This document shows positions 35,337-45,251 of a stretch of 64,000 nucleotides of DNA, one piece after another. Numbering within the stretch: the first letter of the stretch is position 1; every line of letters starts with the position of its first letter. The translations under genes and the position numbers were made by a program. The DNA is from Hydractinia symbiolongicarpus (lineage: Eukaryota > Cnidaria > Hydrozoa > Anthoathecata > Hydractiniidae), in contig NC_079885.1 in the NCBI RefSeq assembly GCF_029227915.1, forward strand, positions 24,491,001 through 24,555,000. Direction: 5' to 3'. Below the pieces are notes generated by a model. That model saw only the letters and a list, made by a program, of their open reading frames with translations, ran no database searches and was not told the origin of the DNA.

Positions 35337-35690
35337 TCAATTCCACCGTCCCCAGTAGGTATTTAAAGCTCTCTGTTTATGTGTCACTAAGACACTTTCT
35401 CCAGAAAATGTTTCTTGATGCATTTCGGAAGAACAACTGCTCGGCGGTAATTCTTTTTGCGATGAGTTGTAAATGTCGCTTACTACATCATCTCCTGAAA
35501 GCACAATATGCTCTTTTTTGATTTCTTCTATGTCATGTTTGATCAACACAACATTTTTATCATATGTGGATGGATGAAAAGAACTTGGTGGCGTGAGCAG
35601 TTGACTTGTGCAGTTGTCAGATTCCTGCATTTTCGATTTATACCACCTCTTATGTATACTTGTATGTCTTGATTGTTCGCAAGATAAATG
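35337..35690 (-). CDS. Possible terminal exon of an unknown Ser/Thr-rich protein
   Basis: The frame is open from about 35690 to a stop at 35337 and contains a Met at 35630. The peptide is hydrophilic: LTPPSSFHPSTYDKN, DIEEIKKEH, ELPPSSCSSEM, and a C-terminus LNTYWGRWN. Composition looks coding rather than random, and a polyadenylation-like signal follows. No acceptor is clear and no family is recognised. The upstream flank is repetitive (a diverged duplicate at about 35660-35710 and 35760-35810), so the rest of any gene is not visible. Confidence 0.3.
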   Translation of the reverse strand, partial: HLSCEQSRHTSIHKRWYKSKMQESDNCTSQLLTPPSSFHPSTYDKNVVLIKHDIEEIKKEHIVLSGDDVVSDIYNSSQKELPPSSCSSEMHQETFSGESVLVTHKQRALNTYWGRWN

Positions 35691-35869
35691 GTGTCAAGTC
35701 ACGTGAGTAAGAATATTAAGGCTAAGAAAAATAGGATTTGATGATGAGTTAAAATATGTGTGTATCGGGAATGTTCGTAAGATAAGTGGTTTCAAATTAC
35801 GTGACATTCGCACATGTAAAAGATCGCGGATGACTCAGCAAGCAAGTTAAACTTGCTGCGGGGGACGTT

Positions 35870-36990
35870 GATGTAATTCTCGAACCTAGAGCACTTTGAC
35901 ATATGACATAAACTCGAGGTTTTAATCTCAAAGAGCTCTGGGGACGAGAATGATTGATGTGAACTTCTCAAATTTCATTTTAACTTTTTAACATTTTTTT
36001 GGTAGCTAAACATTTTTTGTTGGGGTAATTACAACACAAAATGAATAAAGTAGTAGTAGTATAGATTTGAGACCAAATGAGGTAGTCCTAACAGAAGGTT
36101 TAGCTAGAAGTTTAATGGATTTACTTCTTGTTGAATGATTAGATGAAGATTAGAAGATTTATAATATTAAAAGTTAAAAAATTGTTGAGAAATTTTATAA
36201 GATCTGAAAGAGTAAGAATATTAAGATTCAGAAAAATAGGATTTCATGGTGAGTTAAAATTAGAAAAAGTAATGATTTCCGAATCCGAGAGCAGCTTTTT
36301 GTAACTTAAAAATTCTACATGACTTTGAAGTGAGACCCCACACTTGTGGACTATAAGAAATATGAGAAGAAAATAATGCATGGTAAAGTGAAAGTAGGAT
36401 ATCCTTAGGCACATAATATCTTAGTTTGCATAGAGCTCCATTTGTTTTCTTAATTTATTGTCAATATAAGATATGTGAAAATCCCAATCTAAAAATTCAT
36501 CTTTTAATATGCCTAGCTAGATATCTTACATGAAATGAAAATTCAAGTTTTTTTTCCATTTAATTTCAGCCTTGTATTATAGTTGACTGCTTTATTTCTT
36601 TGCCTAAATAGAATGACTCCAGTTAGCCATTTATATATACATTTTAAATCTATATTTAAATGCTTTTGCATTTTTTTCAGATTATGGTTAGCATATAACA
36701 TGCAAGTGTCATCTGCAAAATGAAAAATTTCTGAAAAAAAATTATTATTGAGTTAAATCATTAATATAGAGTAAAAATGAAATAGGACCAAGAACGGAAC
36801 CTTGGCGAACTCTATGTTTGATAAAAAGTTTTTTAGATTTGGTGTTAGTTAGGGAGACATATTGTACCCTATCGCTGAGATAGGAGCGAAACCAAGAGTT
36901 TGTTACACCTCTAATTCCATAATGTTCAAGCTTTGAAAGGAGAATTTCGTGTGATACAATATCAAAGGCCTTTTGAAGGTGATGTGCTAG
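35870..36990 (-). pseudogene. LINE reverse-transcriptase remnant, copy A
   Basis: A degenerate copy of the element described at 54250-55450. On the minus strand it matches the FDIVSHEILL, GVRQGSVLGP and ADDTCMLY parts, with more indels. It lacks about 30 bp near 36620 that copy C retains. It starts in sequence carrying the CATTCTCG-family arm (35925-35950). Confidence 0.7.
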
Positions 36991-37287
36991 CTGCGGGCCT
37001 ATACTTGGGTATAGTCACCCAACTTTCTTTTTTCTTTTGACTAGCTTTATGGTAATTTGCATAAAAAATGTAGCTAGCTAGCTAGAGAGTCACTGTTGCC
37101 ACCGGTGTGGCTAGCTTTGCAGCTACAATACCATTGATGATACGCACTAGTAGTACTCCAAGCTTTTCTAATACACTTCAAAAGGATATTTACTTTGTGT
37201 TCTTAGATTTAAATCTCAACAAAAATTAGCAAATATTTGTAGACATAGGTGTTAATGAGTATGAGTGTTACTTAAACCTTCGAGATA
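36991..37287. other. Repeated spacer between LINE remnant and SINE, copy A
   Basis: Contains TAGCTAGC repeats. It is repeated at about 55450-55756, so it belongs to the duplicated block. No gene. Confidence 0.6.
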
Positions 37288-37552
37288 AATAGCTGGCCTG
37301 AAAATATCGAGGGATGATATACCTTGTCTATTATTTCCAGGAGAGGCCATGGTAAAGGGAGGACACGGTATTCTGTGCAACATCGCACCACCAAAACAGT
37401 GTGCCATCTCCCCAATTTTCCTTACATGGCTTGGTTTAACCCAGACCTAAGGTAACATTCACTTGCCCATAATAAATCGCCACTAAGGGGAATTGAGCCC
37501 CAGTCTCTCAGACAAAGTGTGAGAGTTAAAACCCTTAAGCCGCGACGCCACA
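37288..37552 (-). mobile_element. tRNA-derived SINE, copy A
   Basis: The minus-strand head at about 37552-37470 is tRNA-like, with an A-box region TGGCGTCGCGGCTTAAGGG and a B-box-like GGGCTCAATTCC. The body continues to GCTGGCCTGAAAATATCG near 37295, similar to the tail of the SINE at 8543-8812. Confidence 0.7.
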
Positions 37553-38328
37553 ATAATTATTTACATAAATGGTGGTTGACATTGTGAAACTGTGTAATTA
37601 TTATTAGATAATATATTTTCCTTATTTATATAGCTTGGGAAGAAATGACATTTGTATTGTGAATAATGAGATATGACCTGGGTCTACGAAAAGATTACCA
37701 TACAAATTTAGCAGCACATTCTATGGTCATAAAAGAAGACAATATGTTTCCATAGTTATATGTCTTTTTTTCATTTGTTATATATTTTATACTAAGTAGC
37801 AGCATGAACACTAACTATGAAAAAGCTAGACAAAAACTTATAAAAACCTAAATTAATGTTTGTTCCATTTGTAGTCAAACATGTTAACCAATTTGATTTA
37901 TTTATGTATGTAATAATTTTATTAAAAGCACTTCTTTTCTTTTCTTTCTTTTTCTATTCCTAAAAATGATTGCAAAAAAAGTTATTAAGTGTTTAAATAC
38001 AGTTTGTTTAAATGAGAAAGATATCTGTCTGATATATTTTTTAAAAACATTCATGTGCTGACTAAAATTACTACAGTGAGGACTTGTCAAGAAAAGCCAT
38101 AACAACGCCTAGGGAATAACTTACGTTTTGCTTATGCTAATGGGGTTAACAGCTTTGAAGTTAAAGTTTTGTCAGTAAGAAGTCCGTGTTAAATATCAAG
38201 TGCTTTGTTACCTGAACTTTGACATTATAGAAAAAGTTATAAACGTTTCGAAGGACTTAAACTGCTTTTACACCTACACACACTACATATCTTACCGTGG
38301 AAAGTTTATCATTTCTTGAACATGATAG
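37553..38328. other. Uncharacterised part of the duplicated block, copy A
   Basis: No coding similarity seen on either strand. The same sequence is present at 43304-44077 and 56023-56799. Minus-strand open frames here are conserved between copies only because the DNA is duplicated. Confidence 0.5.
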
Positions 38329-38484
38329 TTTAATTGGGATTAGAAGAAAGTCATTGAGAGAGAATCCAGAACAACGGCCAGGAAGATTAAAGAAACCATC
38401 AACAGTGTAGAACGTAACAAACACATAAACAGCATCTCGTATCAACTTCCTGAGATTTGGTTACCAGCCCTACAGAAGAAGTAG
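38329..38484 (+). pseudogene. Penelope-like element C-terminal remnant, copy A
   Basis: The frame reads FNWD, an in-frame stop, then KKVIERESRTTARKIKETI and a tail ending QLPEIWLPALQKK before TAG. The order NWD, then I-x-RE, then a basic RK-K-x-AI-like helix, then LP-W is that of the GIY-YIG endonuclease C-terminus in Penelope-like retroelements. Only this short part remains. Confidence 0.55.
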
Positions 38485-38648
38485 TTACCTACGGCTAGGT
38501 CCGAAAATGTTAATTACCGTAATTAACTGTAATTATCAGCTCGTTTCTGATTGGTTAATTTTTATGAATTTCGATCCTCTGCTATTATATAAACATGCTG
38601 AACATCATTTTACTTTGCCCGATTTTTGGGTTACCACATGCGCCAGTA

Positions 38649-39502
38649 CCTGAAGTGGGTTAAATTTCGCGAGGTCAAAAAAGTACATTTCGTGAGGATT
38701 AATTTTTGCGAATCGGTCGTTTCCAAATATTTCGCGTGGGAAAGTTTTCGCGAATTGACCATTCTCTAATCTTTCCCGAAGTTTTTTTTTTTCGCGAATC
38801 ACAAACTCTTAGGACATAATTTTTATTGAGTGTGGGGTTACCATTGCAAGTAATAAATTGCTTTTGTAAAGAAACTATGTATTCTCTATAGTAATAATGT
38901 TACAAAGATCAATATGTCATCACAGATCTGCTTCACCATCAAAAAAAGACGAATCAAATAAATAAATAAATGCGTGTGAAGTAACGGTCACCATTCCAGT
39001 ATTAAAGGCCATTTGCTGTTGTAACGCTATGAAAAAATGGTACAAGAACTCTATTGGGAACCAAAAGATGAAGTAATAACAGGTAGTTTTATTAAGAAGA
39101 ATGCTAAAGCCAACGTTCAGTTTGATGCACAGCCGAAAGCAAAAAGGAAAACTGATCCTCTTTAAAAACCCGCAGAATGCAAAGACATTCGATCTTTCTT
39201 TCAGAGACTGTAAACATTGATTTATGTATACTGCAAGCACGAGGCAAAAACAAAAAAGATTAAACTTTTACATGACTTACAGAACTCTATAAAAAAAGAA
39301 AAAAAGATGAACAAAAATGTTGTTTTTAAAATTTTTGCGTGGATTTATTTTCGCGAATGAGCCCTTTTCAAAATTTTCACGAGGATTAAATTTTACGAAT
39401 TGGACTTCTTCAAACTTTTCGCGAGTACTTATTTCTGCGAATATGGCTAAAATGCGCGAAAATCGCGAAAATTAGTCTTCGCAAAAATTAATCCACTTAA
39501 GG
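38649..39502. mobile_element. TA-inserting MITE in copia integrase, copy A
   Basis: The ends CCTGAAGTGG and CCACTTAAGG are inverted and flanked by TA (38647-38648 and 39503-39504). Both subterminal regions are rich in TTTCGCGAA-type motifs in opposite orientation. The 854-bp interior has no transposase. The TA target lies within a copia codon: coding sequence on the left ends at CCAG and resumes on the right in the frame expected if only one TA was there originally. Confidence 0.85.
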
Positions 39503-42019
39503 TATTTAATTTATGCGTTGGCATGCATTTAAAACAACGGTCGTATGGTGATAGAATTTGGTTGTTACACCTTTTTGATCACTTGACGAGATTTAGTGCA
39601 TCCTGTGTTATTTGAAGTAAAAGGAAAGAAATTATCATTAACTCAATTTTTAAGATCTGGATTTCCATATTTGGGTCTGCTAAAAAGTTTTTAGTGGATA
39701 ATGGTGGGGAATTTGATAATGAGAATTACCGAGAATTTAAACATCAATATTGTTACAACAGCTGCTGAGAGCCCATGTAGTAATGGATTTGTTGAGCGAC
39801 ATAATTCCACATTTGGTAATTCAGACTGTAAAATGATGGACAAGCCCAATTATTCATTAAAAACAGCTGTGACATGGGCTGTTGCTGGTAAAAATTCCTT
39901 AAAAACGTACATGGCTTTTCACCAAATCAACTAGTGTTTGGCAGCAATCCCAATTTTCCAGTTATAGAAGTGAATGATCCACCAGCTCCAGAAAGAAGGG
40001 CAAGTAGTCAAGCAGTTGCTGATAACTTGAACGCATTGCATGCTGCAAGAGAAGCCTTTATAAAATCTTAATACTCTGAAAAGCTTAGAAGAGCCTTGAA
40101 ACATGATATAAGACCTTCAACAGGTGCGAAGTATGTAACAGGAGATAAAGCATACTATAAACGGAGATCTGATAATACTTGGAATGGCTCTACTACTGTG
40201 AAAGGACAACATTGTTAGAATGCATCAATGCAGACTACGATTGAAAGAATAAAAATTAGAAGCACATGTAGAAAATTGACAATGAAGAAAAACAGGAAAC
40301 TGGAAAGAAAATATTCGAAGATGAGGAATTAAGTAGTGAAGCATCAATTACTAACAGTGGAGTTAATAATGATACAGGTATGGATACTTCATTTGTAAAT
40401 AAAAATTTATCGAAGACAAATGTGAAATCAAAGATTTTTATGTTAAATGATAAAGATAAAGTGAAATACAAAACGGAAATTGGTTGGAAAACAGGAACTG
40501 TGCACTTAAGGGCTGGAAAAGCAAGTGGAAAGTGTAGGAATTGGCTGAATATTGTTGATTAAGTTGGAAATGTTAAGAATTTAGACTGGACAAAGGTTAA
40601 AGAGTGGGATTTTACTGAAAAGGTATCACAAGAAGCTTTTATATGGTTGAATAAAGCCAATGAAAAAGAGATTAAGTCTGCCAAGGAGAAGGAATTAAAC
40701 AACTTTATCAAAGATAAAGTTCTTGAAGAAGTGGAAGATAAAAAGCAAAGTTGCATTAGCACCAGATGGATTCTGACAGAGAAGAATGTTGATGGAGAAA
40801 GAATTCTGAAAGCTAGATTAGTGGCACCAGGTTTTGAAGAGTTTGGAAAACCAATCCATGCAGACTCCCTGAATTGAACAAAGAAATCGTTACGTTTAAT
40901 GTTGTCAATTTTAGCTTCTAAGGAATGGGACTGTAACTCTATTGACATTAAAGCTGCCTTTTTTCAAGGCAAACCTATTGAAAGAAATATACACCTTAAA
41001 CCACCTAAAGAGTTCCAGAAAGATGGATATGTCTGGAAATTGAATAATATAGTCTATGGCCCTGCAGATGCATCTAGAACATGGTATTTCAGAGTAAAGA
41101 AGGAACTTTTAAAGGTTGGAGTTGCAGTAAGTAAATTTGATGCAGGATTTTTCTACTATCGAAAAGATGGGCGTCTACATGGAATTATGACAACCCATGT
41201 GGATGATTTTTGTTGGGGTGGTACCAAACGTTTTTTAAACAATGTGATATTATTCAGACCTTTAAAATTGGTACAGTGCACAACACAGCATTTCAATATT
41301 TGGGATTAGATTTGATTAAAAGAAAAGATAGCATTATTGCATCACAAGATTCATATTTGCAGAAGACTACAGTACTCAACATTGATAAACACAAAGATAA
41401 AGATGAATTATTGAATACGAAACGAAACGAAAATATGATTTGAGAGTATTGATTGGACAATTAAATTGGTTGACTACACAGACACGTCCAGACATCCTTT
41501 TTGATTGCTGTGAACTAATGGGTAACATCAAAGATGCCACTCTTTCAAATATGCGAAGAGCCATCAAAGAGCTAAGTGTGAACCTGTGAAATTGAAATTC
41601 AAGGCAGTTGGAAACATAGAGGAAGCTAAACTTCTAGTATTTCATGATGCATCATTTGCTAATCTAAGGGAGAAGGGTCTGAAGGTGGATTCTTAATTTT
41701 CTTAGCGAATCAACTAAATCAATCACTATCTCTCATTTTGTGGCAGTCAAGAAAATTAAAAAGAGTAGTTAATAGTACGCTTTCTGCAGAGACCATGCAA
41801 TTGATCGATGCTGCTGGCAAAGGATATTGGATTCGATGTTTTTACAAAGAAACTTTCAATATTGCATCATCCATTCAATGTTTAACCGATAGTAAAACAC
41901 TTTACGATGCTGTACATTCCACAAAACAAGTTTTGGACAAGCTTAAGAGTAGATTTGGCTATTTTGAAAAAGAAATGATTCGAAAAAAAGACGTGAATCA
42001 GATACTCTTCGGCAGCTAA
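39503..42019 (+). pseudogene. Ty1/copia pol remnant, copy A
   Basis: Domain order integrase, reverse transcriptase, RNase H, as in Ty1/copia. Integrase: HLFDHLTRF (Asp), LVDNGGEFDN (Asp) and SNGFVERHN (Glu), then the C-terminal NALHAAREAF and TGDKAYYKR segments. RT: SIDIKAAFFQG (first catalytic Asp), WKLNNIVYGPADASR, THVDDFCWGG (catalytic Asp pair). RNase H: TQTRPDILFDCCELMG, STLSAETMQLIDAAGKGYW, CLTDSKTLYDAV. Lesions include several stops and frameshifts, a stop within integrase and a 10-bp deletion in RNase H. The part before integrase is interrupted by the MITE and then lost. No LTR was identified. Confidence 0.88.
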
Positions 42020-42188
42020 TTGTAGGGGGGGGGGGTGGGGGTGGGGGTGTAATATCAAGGGGGGGGTCGATATTTTTGGGAAAGATTATAAACGGGAGGG
42101 GTGTTAATAAATGGAAATGGATGGTGATTTTTTTAAAAAAAATTGCAAACGCCCCCCCCCTCCCCCCCTACAAGTAGCTGCCGAAGAT
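42001..42188. repeat. G-tract/C-tract inverted repeat after the copia stop, copy A
   Basis: CTTCGGCAGCTAATTGTAGG followed by long G-runs is inverted about 120 bp later as C-runs then CCTACAAGTAGCTGCCGAAG. The G-run could be the copia polypurine tract (TGTAATATC follows), but the inversion is unusual. The G-rich strand has several runs of five or more G and could form a quadruplex. Confidence 0.75.
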
Positions 42189-42676
42189 TAACATGGGTTT
42201 CAAAAGAACAGCAAATCGCTGTTTATCTTACCAAACGAGGAGCTTGTTGCAAGAATCTTCTTTTTGCGGAGAGAAGCGGAGGGCGCGTCAGCGCCCGGAG
42301 CGTAGCGGAGCCCATTTCCTCATTAAATAAGCCAAATATAAAAGAAAAAGGAAGTACGGTGGAGAGTATATAGGATTTCTATACGATTTCGTCCCTATAC
42401 ATCAAATTTATAAAAAATTCTGCCATTTTATCAGTGTTGCCCAGTAATTTTATCTGGTCATTTGTTGGTAAATTTTCGTAAATATCTGATTGAGCGAGAC
42501 AACGTGTTTTTTACACGGCGATGGAGTTTTTGTTGTGTTTTAAAGATGGTGCTAAACGTAGTCAGCCAGCTAGAAGCGAAATGATGAGATTTTTCAAGAA
42601 AGAAGTGGAGGTTATGATCACTGTTTTTTAAAGGTTGTGAAAACCCCTTACATACACCTAAAGCTATCTAGCACAA
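42189..42676. other. Spacer in unit A
   Basis: Contains a GC-rich patch (about 42270-42312) with short inverted GGCGC/GCGCC and GGAGCGTAGCGGAG. No gene. Confidence 0.5.
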
Positions 42677-42834
42677 CAGTAGCAGCTAAGCTAGCATAAA
42701 ACTACCAATTTAACTAGCATAAAAATGCTTATTAAGTTTTCTCTTATGCTAGATGATTAGAAGATCATAAGAGAATTCTCAAAAATCCGTCCTAAGACTT
42801 TAGGACGGATTTTTGAGCTAGCTAGCTGCTACTG
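42677..42834. mobile_element. Small foldback MITE with perfect inner hairpin, copy A
   Basis: The ends CAGTAGCAGCTAAGCTAGC and GCTAGCTAGCTGCTACTG are inverted with one indel. Inside, 42778-42817 is an exact hairpin: CTCAAAAATCCGTCCTAA, loop GACT, then the complement. Confidence 0.75.
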
Positions 42835-43125
42835 CACACAGTGAGTGATGTCCATCACATAACTACTTTGTAGTTTTATCCAGCTCCACAAAATGTGTTG
42901 GCTCTTGACAAGTTTTTCAAATGTATATAAAGAATGACTAAAAAAACTTAGCAAAATCAACAAAAGAACATCGCTAATTTTTCCACATATAATACTTCCT
43001 GTCAATGTTTATAAAGACATTGACATGGTCACATGTTACCGACACCAAAGGTAATTTTTTTCAAGATTGGATGACAGAGAAGTGTTGGGGAGAGGGCAGG
43101 GGGAGGAGAGTCATATGATTGTGGA

Positions 43126-43303
43126 GCAACATCGCACCACCAAAACAGTGTGCCATCTCCCCAATTTTCCTTACATGGCTTGGTTTAACCCAGACCTAAG
43201 GTAACATTCACTTGCCCATAATAAATCGCCACTAAGGGGAATTGAGCCCCAGTCTCTCAGACAAAGTGTGAGAGTTAAAACCCTTAAGCCGCGACGCCAC
43301 AAT
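43126..43303 (-). mobile_element. tRNA-derived SINE, copy B (body truncated)
   Basis: Same as the SINE at 37288-37552, but cut at the duplication breakpoint, so only the tRNA-like head and part of the body remain. Confidence 0.65.
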
Positions 43304-44077
43304 AATTATTTACATAAATGGTGGTTGACATTGTGAAACTGTGTAATTATTATTAGATAATATATTTTCCTTATTTATATAGCTTGGGAAGAAATGACAT
43401 TTGTATTGTGAATAATGAGATATGACCTGGGTCTACGAAAAGATTACCATACAAATTTAGCAGCACATTCTATGGTCATAAAAGAAGACAATATGTTTCC
43501 ATAGTTATATGTCTTTTTTTCATTTGTTATATATTTTATACTAAGTAGCAGCATGAACACTAACTATGAAAAAGCTAGACAAAAACTTATAAAAACCTAA
43601 ATTAATGTTTGTTCCATTTGTAGTCAAACATGTTAACCAATTTGATTTATTTATGTATGTAATAATTTTATTAAAAGCACTTCTTTTCTTTTCTTTCTTT
43701 TTCTATTCCTAAAAATGATTGCAAAAAAAGTTATTAAGTGTTTAAATACAGTTTGTTTAAATGAGAAAGATATCTGTCTGATATATTTTTTAAAAACATT
43801 CATGTGCTGACTAAAATTACTACAGTGAGGACTTGTCAAGAAAAGCCATAACAACGCCTAGGGAATAACTTACGTTTTGCTTATGCTAATGGGGTTAACA
43901 GCTTTGAAGTTAAAGTTTTGTCAGTAAGAAGTCCGTGTTAAATATCAAGTGCTTTGTTACCTGAACTTTGACATTATAGAAAAAGTTATAAACGTTTCGA
44001 AGGACTTAAACTGCTTTTACACCTACACACACTACATATCTTACCGTGGAAAGTTTATCATTTCTTGAACATGATAG

Positions 44078-44233
44078 TTTAATTGGGATTAGAAGAAAGT
44101 CATTGAGAGAGAATCCAGAACAACGGCCAGGAAGATTAAAGAAACCATCAACAGTGTAGAACGTAACAAACACATAAACAGCATCTCGTATCAACTTCCT
44201 GAGATTTGGTTACCAGCCCTACAGAAGAAGTAG
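44078..44233 (+). pseudogene. Penelope-like remnant, copy B
   Basis: Matches copy A (38329-38484), including the in-frame stop after NWD. Confidence 0.55.
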
Positions 44234-44397
44234 TTACCTACGGCTAGGTCCGAAAATGTTAATTACCGTAATTAACTGTAATTATCAGCTCGTTTCTGAT
44301 TGGTTAATTTTTATGAATTTCGATCCTCTGCTATTATATAAACATGCTGAACATCATTTTACTTTGCCCGATTTTTGGGTTACCACATGCGCCAGTA

Positions 44398-45251
44398 CCT
44401 GAAGTGGGTTAAATTTCGCGAGGTCAAAAAAGTACATTTCGTGAGGATTAATTTTTGCGAATCGGTCGTTTCCAAATATTTCGCGTGGGAAAGTTTTCGC
44501 GAATTGACCATTCTCTAATCTTTCCCGAAGTTTTTTTTTTTCGCGAATCACAAACTCTTAGGACATAATTTTTATTGAGTGTGGGGTTACCATTGCAAGT
44601 AATAAATTGCTTTTGTAAAGAAACTATGTATTCTCTATAGTAATAATGTTACAAAGATCAATATGTCATCACAGATCTGCTTCACCATCAAAAAAAGACG
44701 AATCAAATAAATAAATAAATGCGTGTGAAGTAACGGTCACCATTCCAGTATTAAAGGCCATTTGCTGTTGTAACGCTATGAAAAAATGGTACAAGAACTC
44801 TATTGGGAACCAAAAGATGAAGTAATAACAGGTAGTTTTATTAAGAAGAATGCTAAAGCCAACGTTCAGTTTGATGCACAGCCGAAAGCAAAAAGGAAAA
44901 CTGATCCTCTTTAAAAACCCGCAGAATGCAAAGACATTCGATCTTTCTTTCAGAGACTGTAAACATTGATTTATGTATACTGCAAGCACGAGGCAAAAAC
45001 AAAAAAGATTAAACTTTTACATGACTTACAGAACTCTATAAAAAAAGAAAAAAAGATGAACAAAAATGTTGTTTTTAAAATTTTTGCGTGGATTTATTTT
45101 CGCGAATGAGCCCTTTTCAAAATTTTCACGAGGATTAAATTTTACGAATTGGACTTCTTCAAACTTTTCGCGAGTACTTATTTCTGCGAATATGGCTAAA
45201 ATGCGCGAAAATCGCGAAAATTAGTCTTCGCAAAAATTAATCCACTTAAGG
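44398..45251. mobile_element. TA-inserting MITE in copia integrase, copy B
   Basis: Same ends and same TA target as copy A, carried along by the tandem duplication. Confidence 0.85.

Larger units (their letters stand above)
37377..43125. repeat. Tandem duplication unit A (5.75 kb)
   Basis: Starts GCAACATCGCACC and ends TATGATTGTGGA. It is followed directly by an almost identical second unit. Differences noticed: a 10-bp deletion in A at about 41570 between two CAAAG repeats, TCA versus GCA near 40428, one A/G change near 42571, and G-run length. It contains part of the SINE, the Penelope remnant, the MITE-interrupted copia and a small foldback MITE. It has no LTRs at its ends, so it arose by duplication, not retrotransposition. 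Confidence 0.93.

Noticed and set aside
37902-39240. Minus-strand ORFs (62-106 codons) conserved in three places
   Set aside because: They are conserved only because the DNA is duplicated. They overlap the Penelope remnant and the MITE on the other strand and have no recognisable protein features.
40559-40948. 129-codon minus-strand ORF repeated at 46308
   Set aside because: Antisense shadow of the copia reverse transcriptase frame.
42143-42373. ORF starting in the C-run with a Pro-rich N-terminus, present in units A and B
   Set aside because: The Pro run is translation of the C homopolymer, whose length varies between copies; the remainder has no domain.
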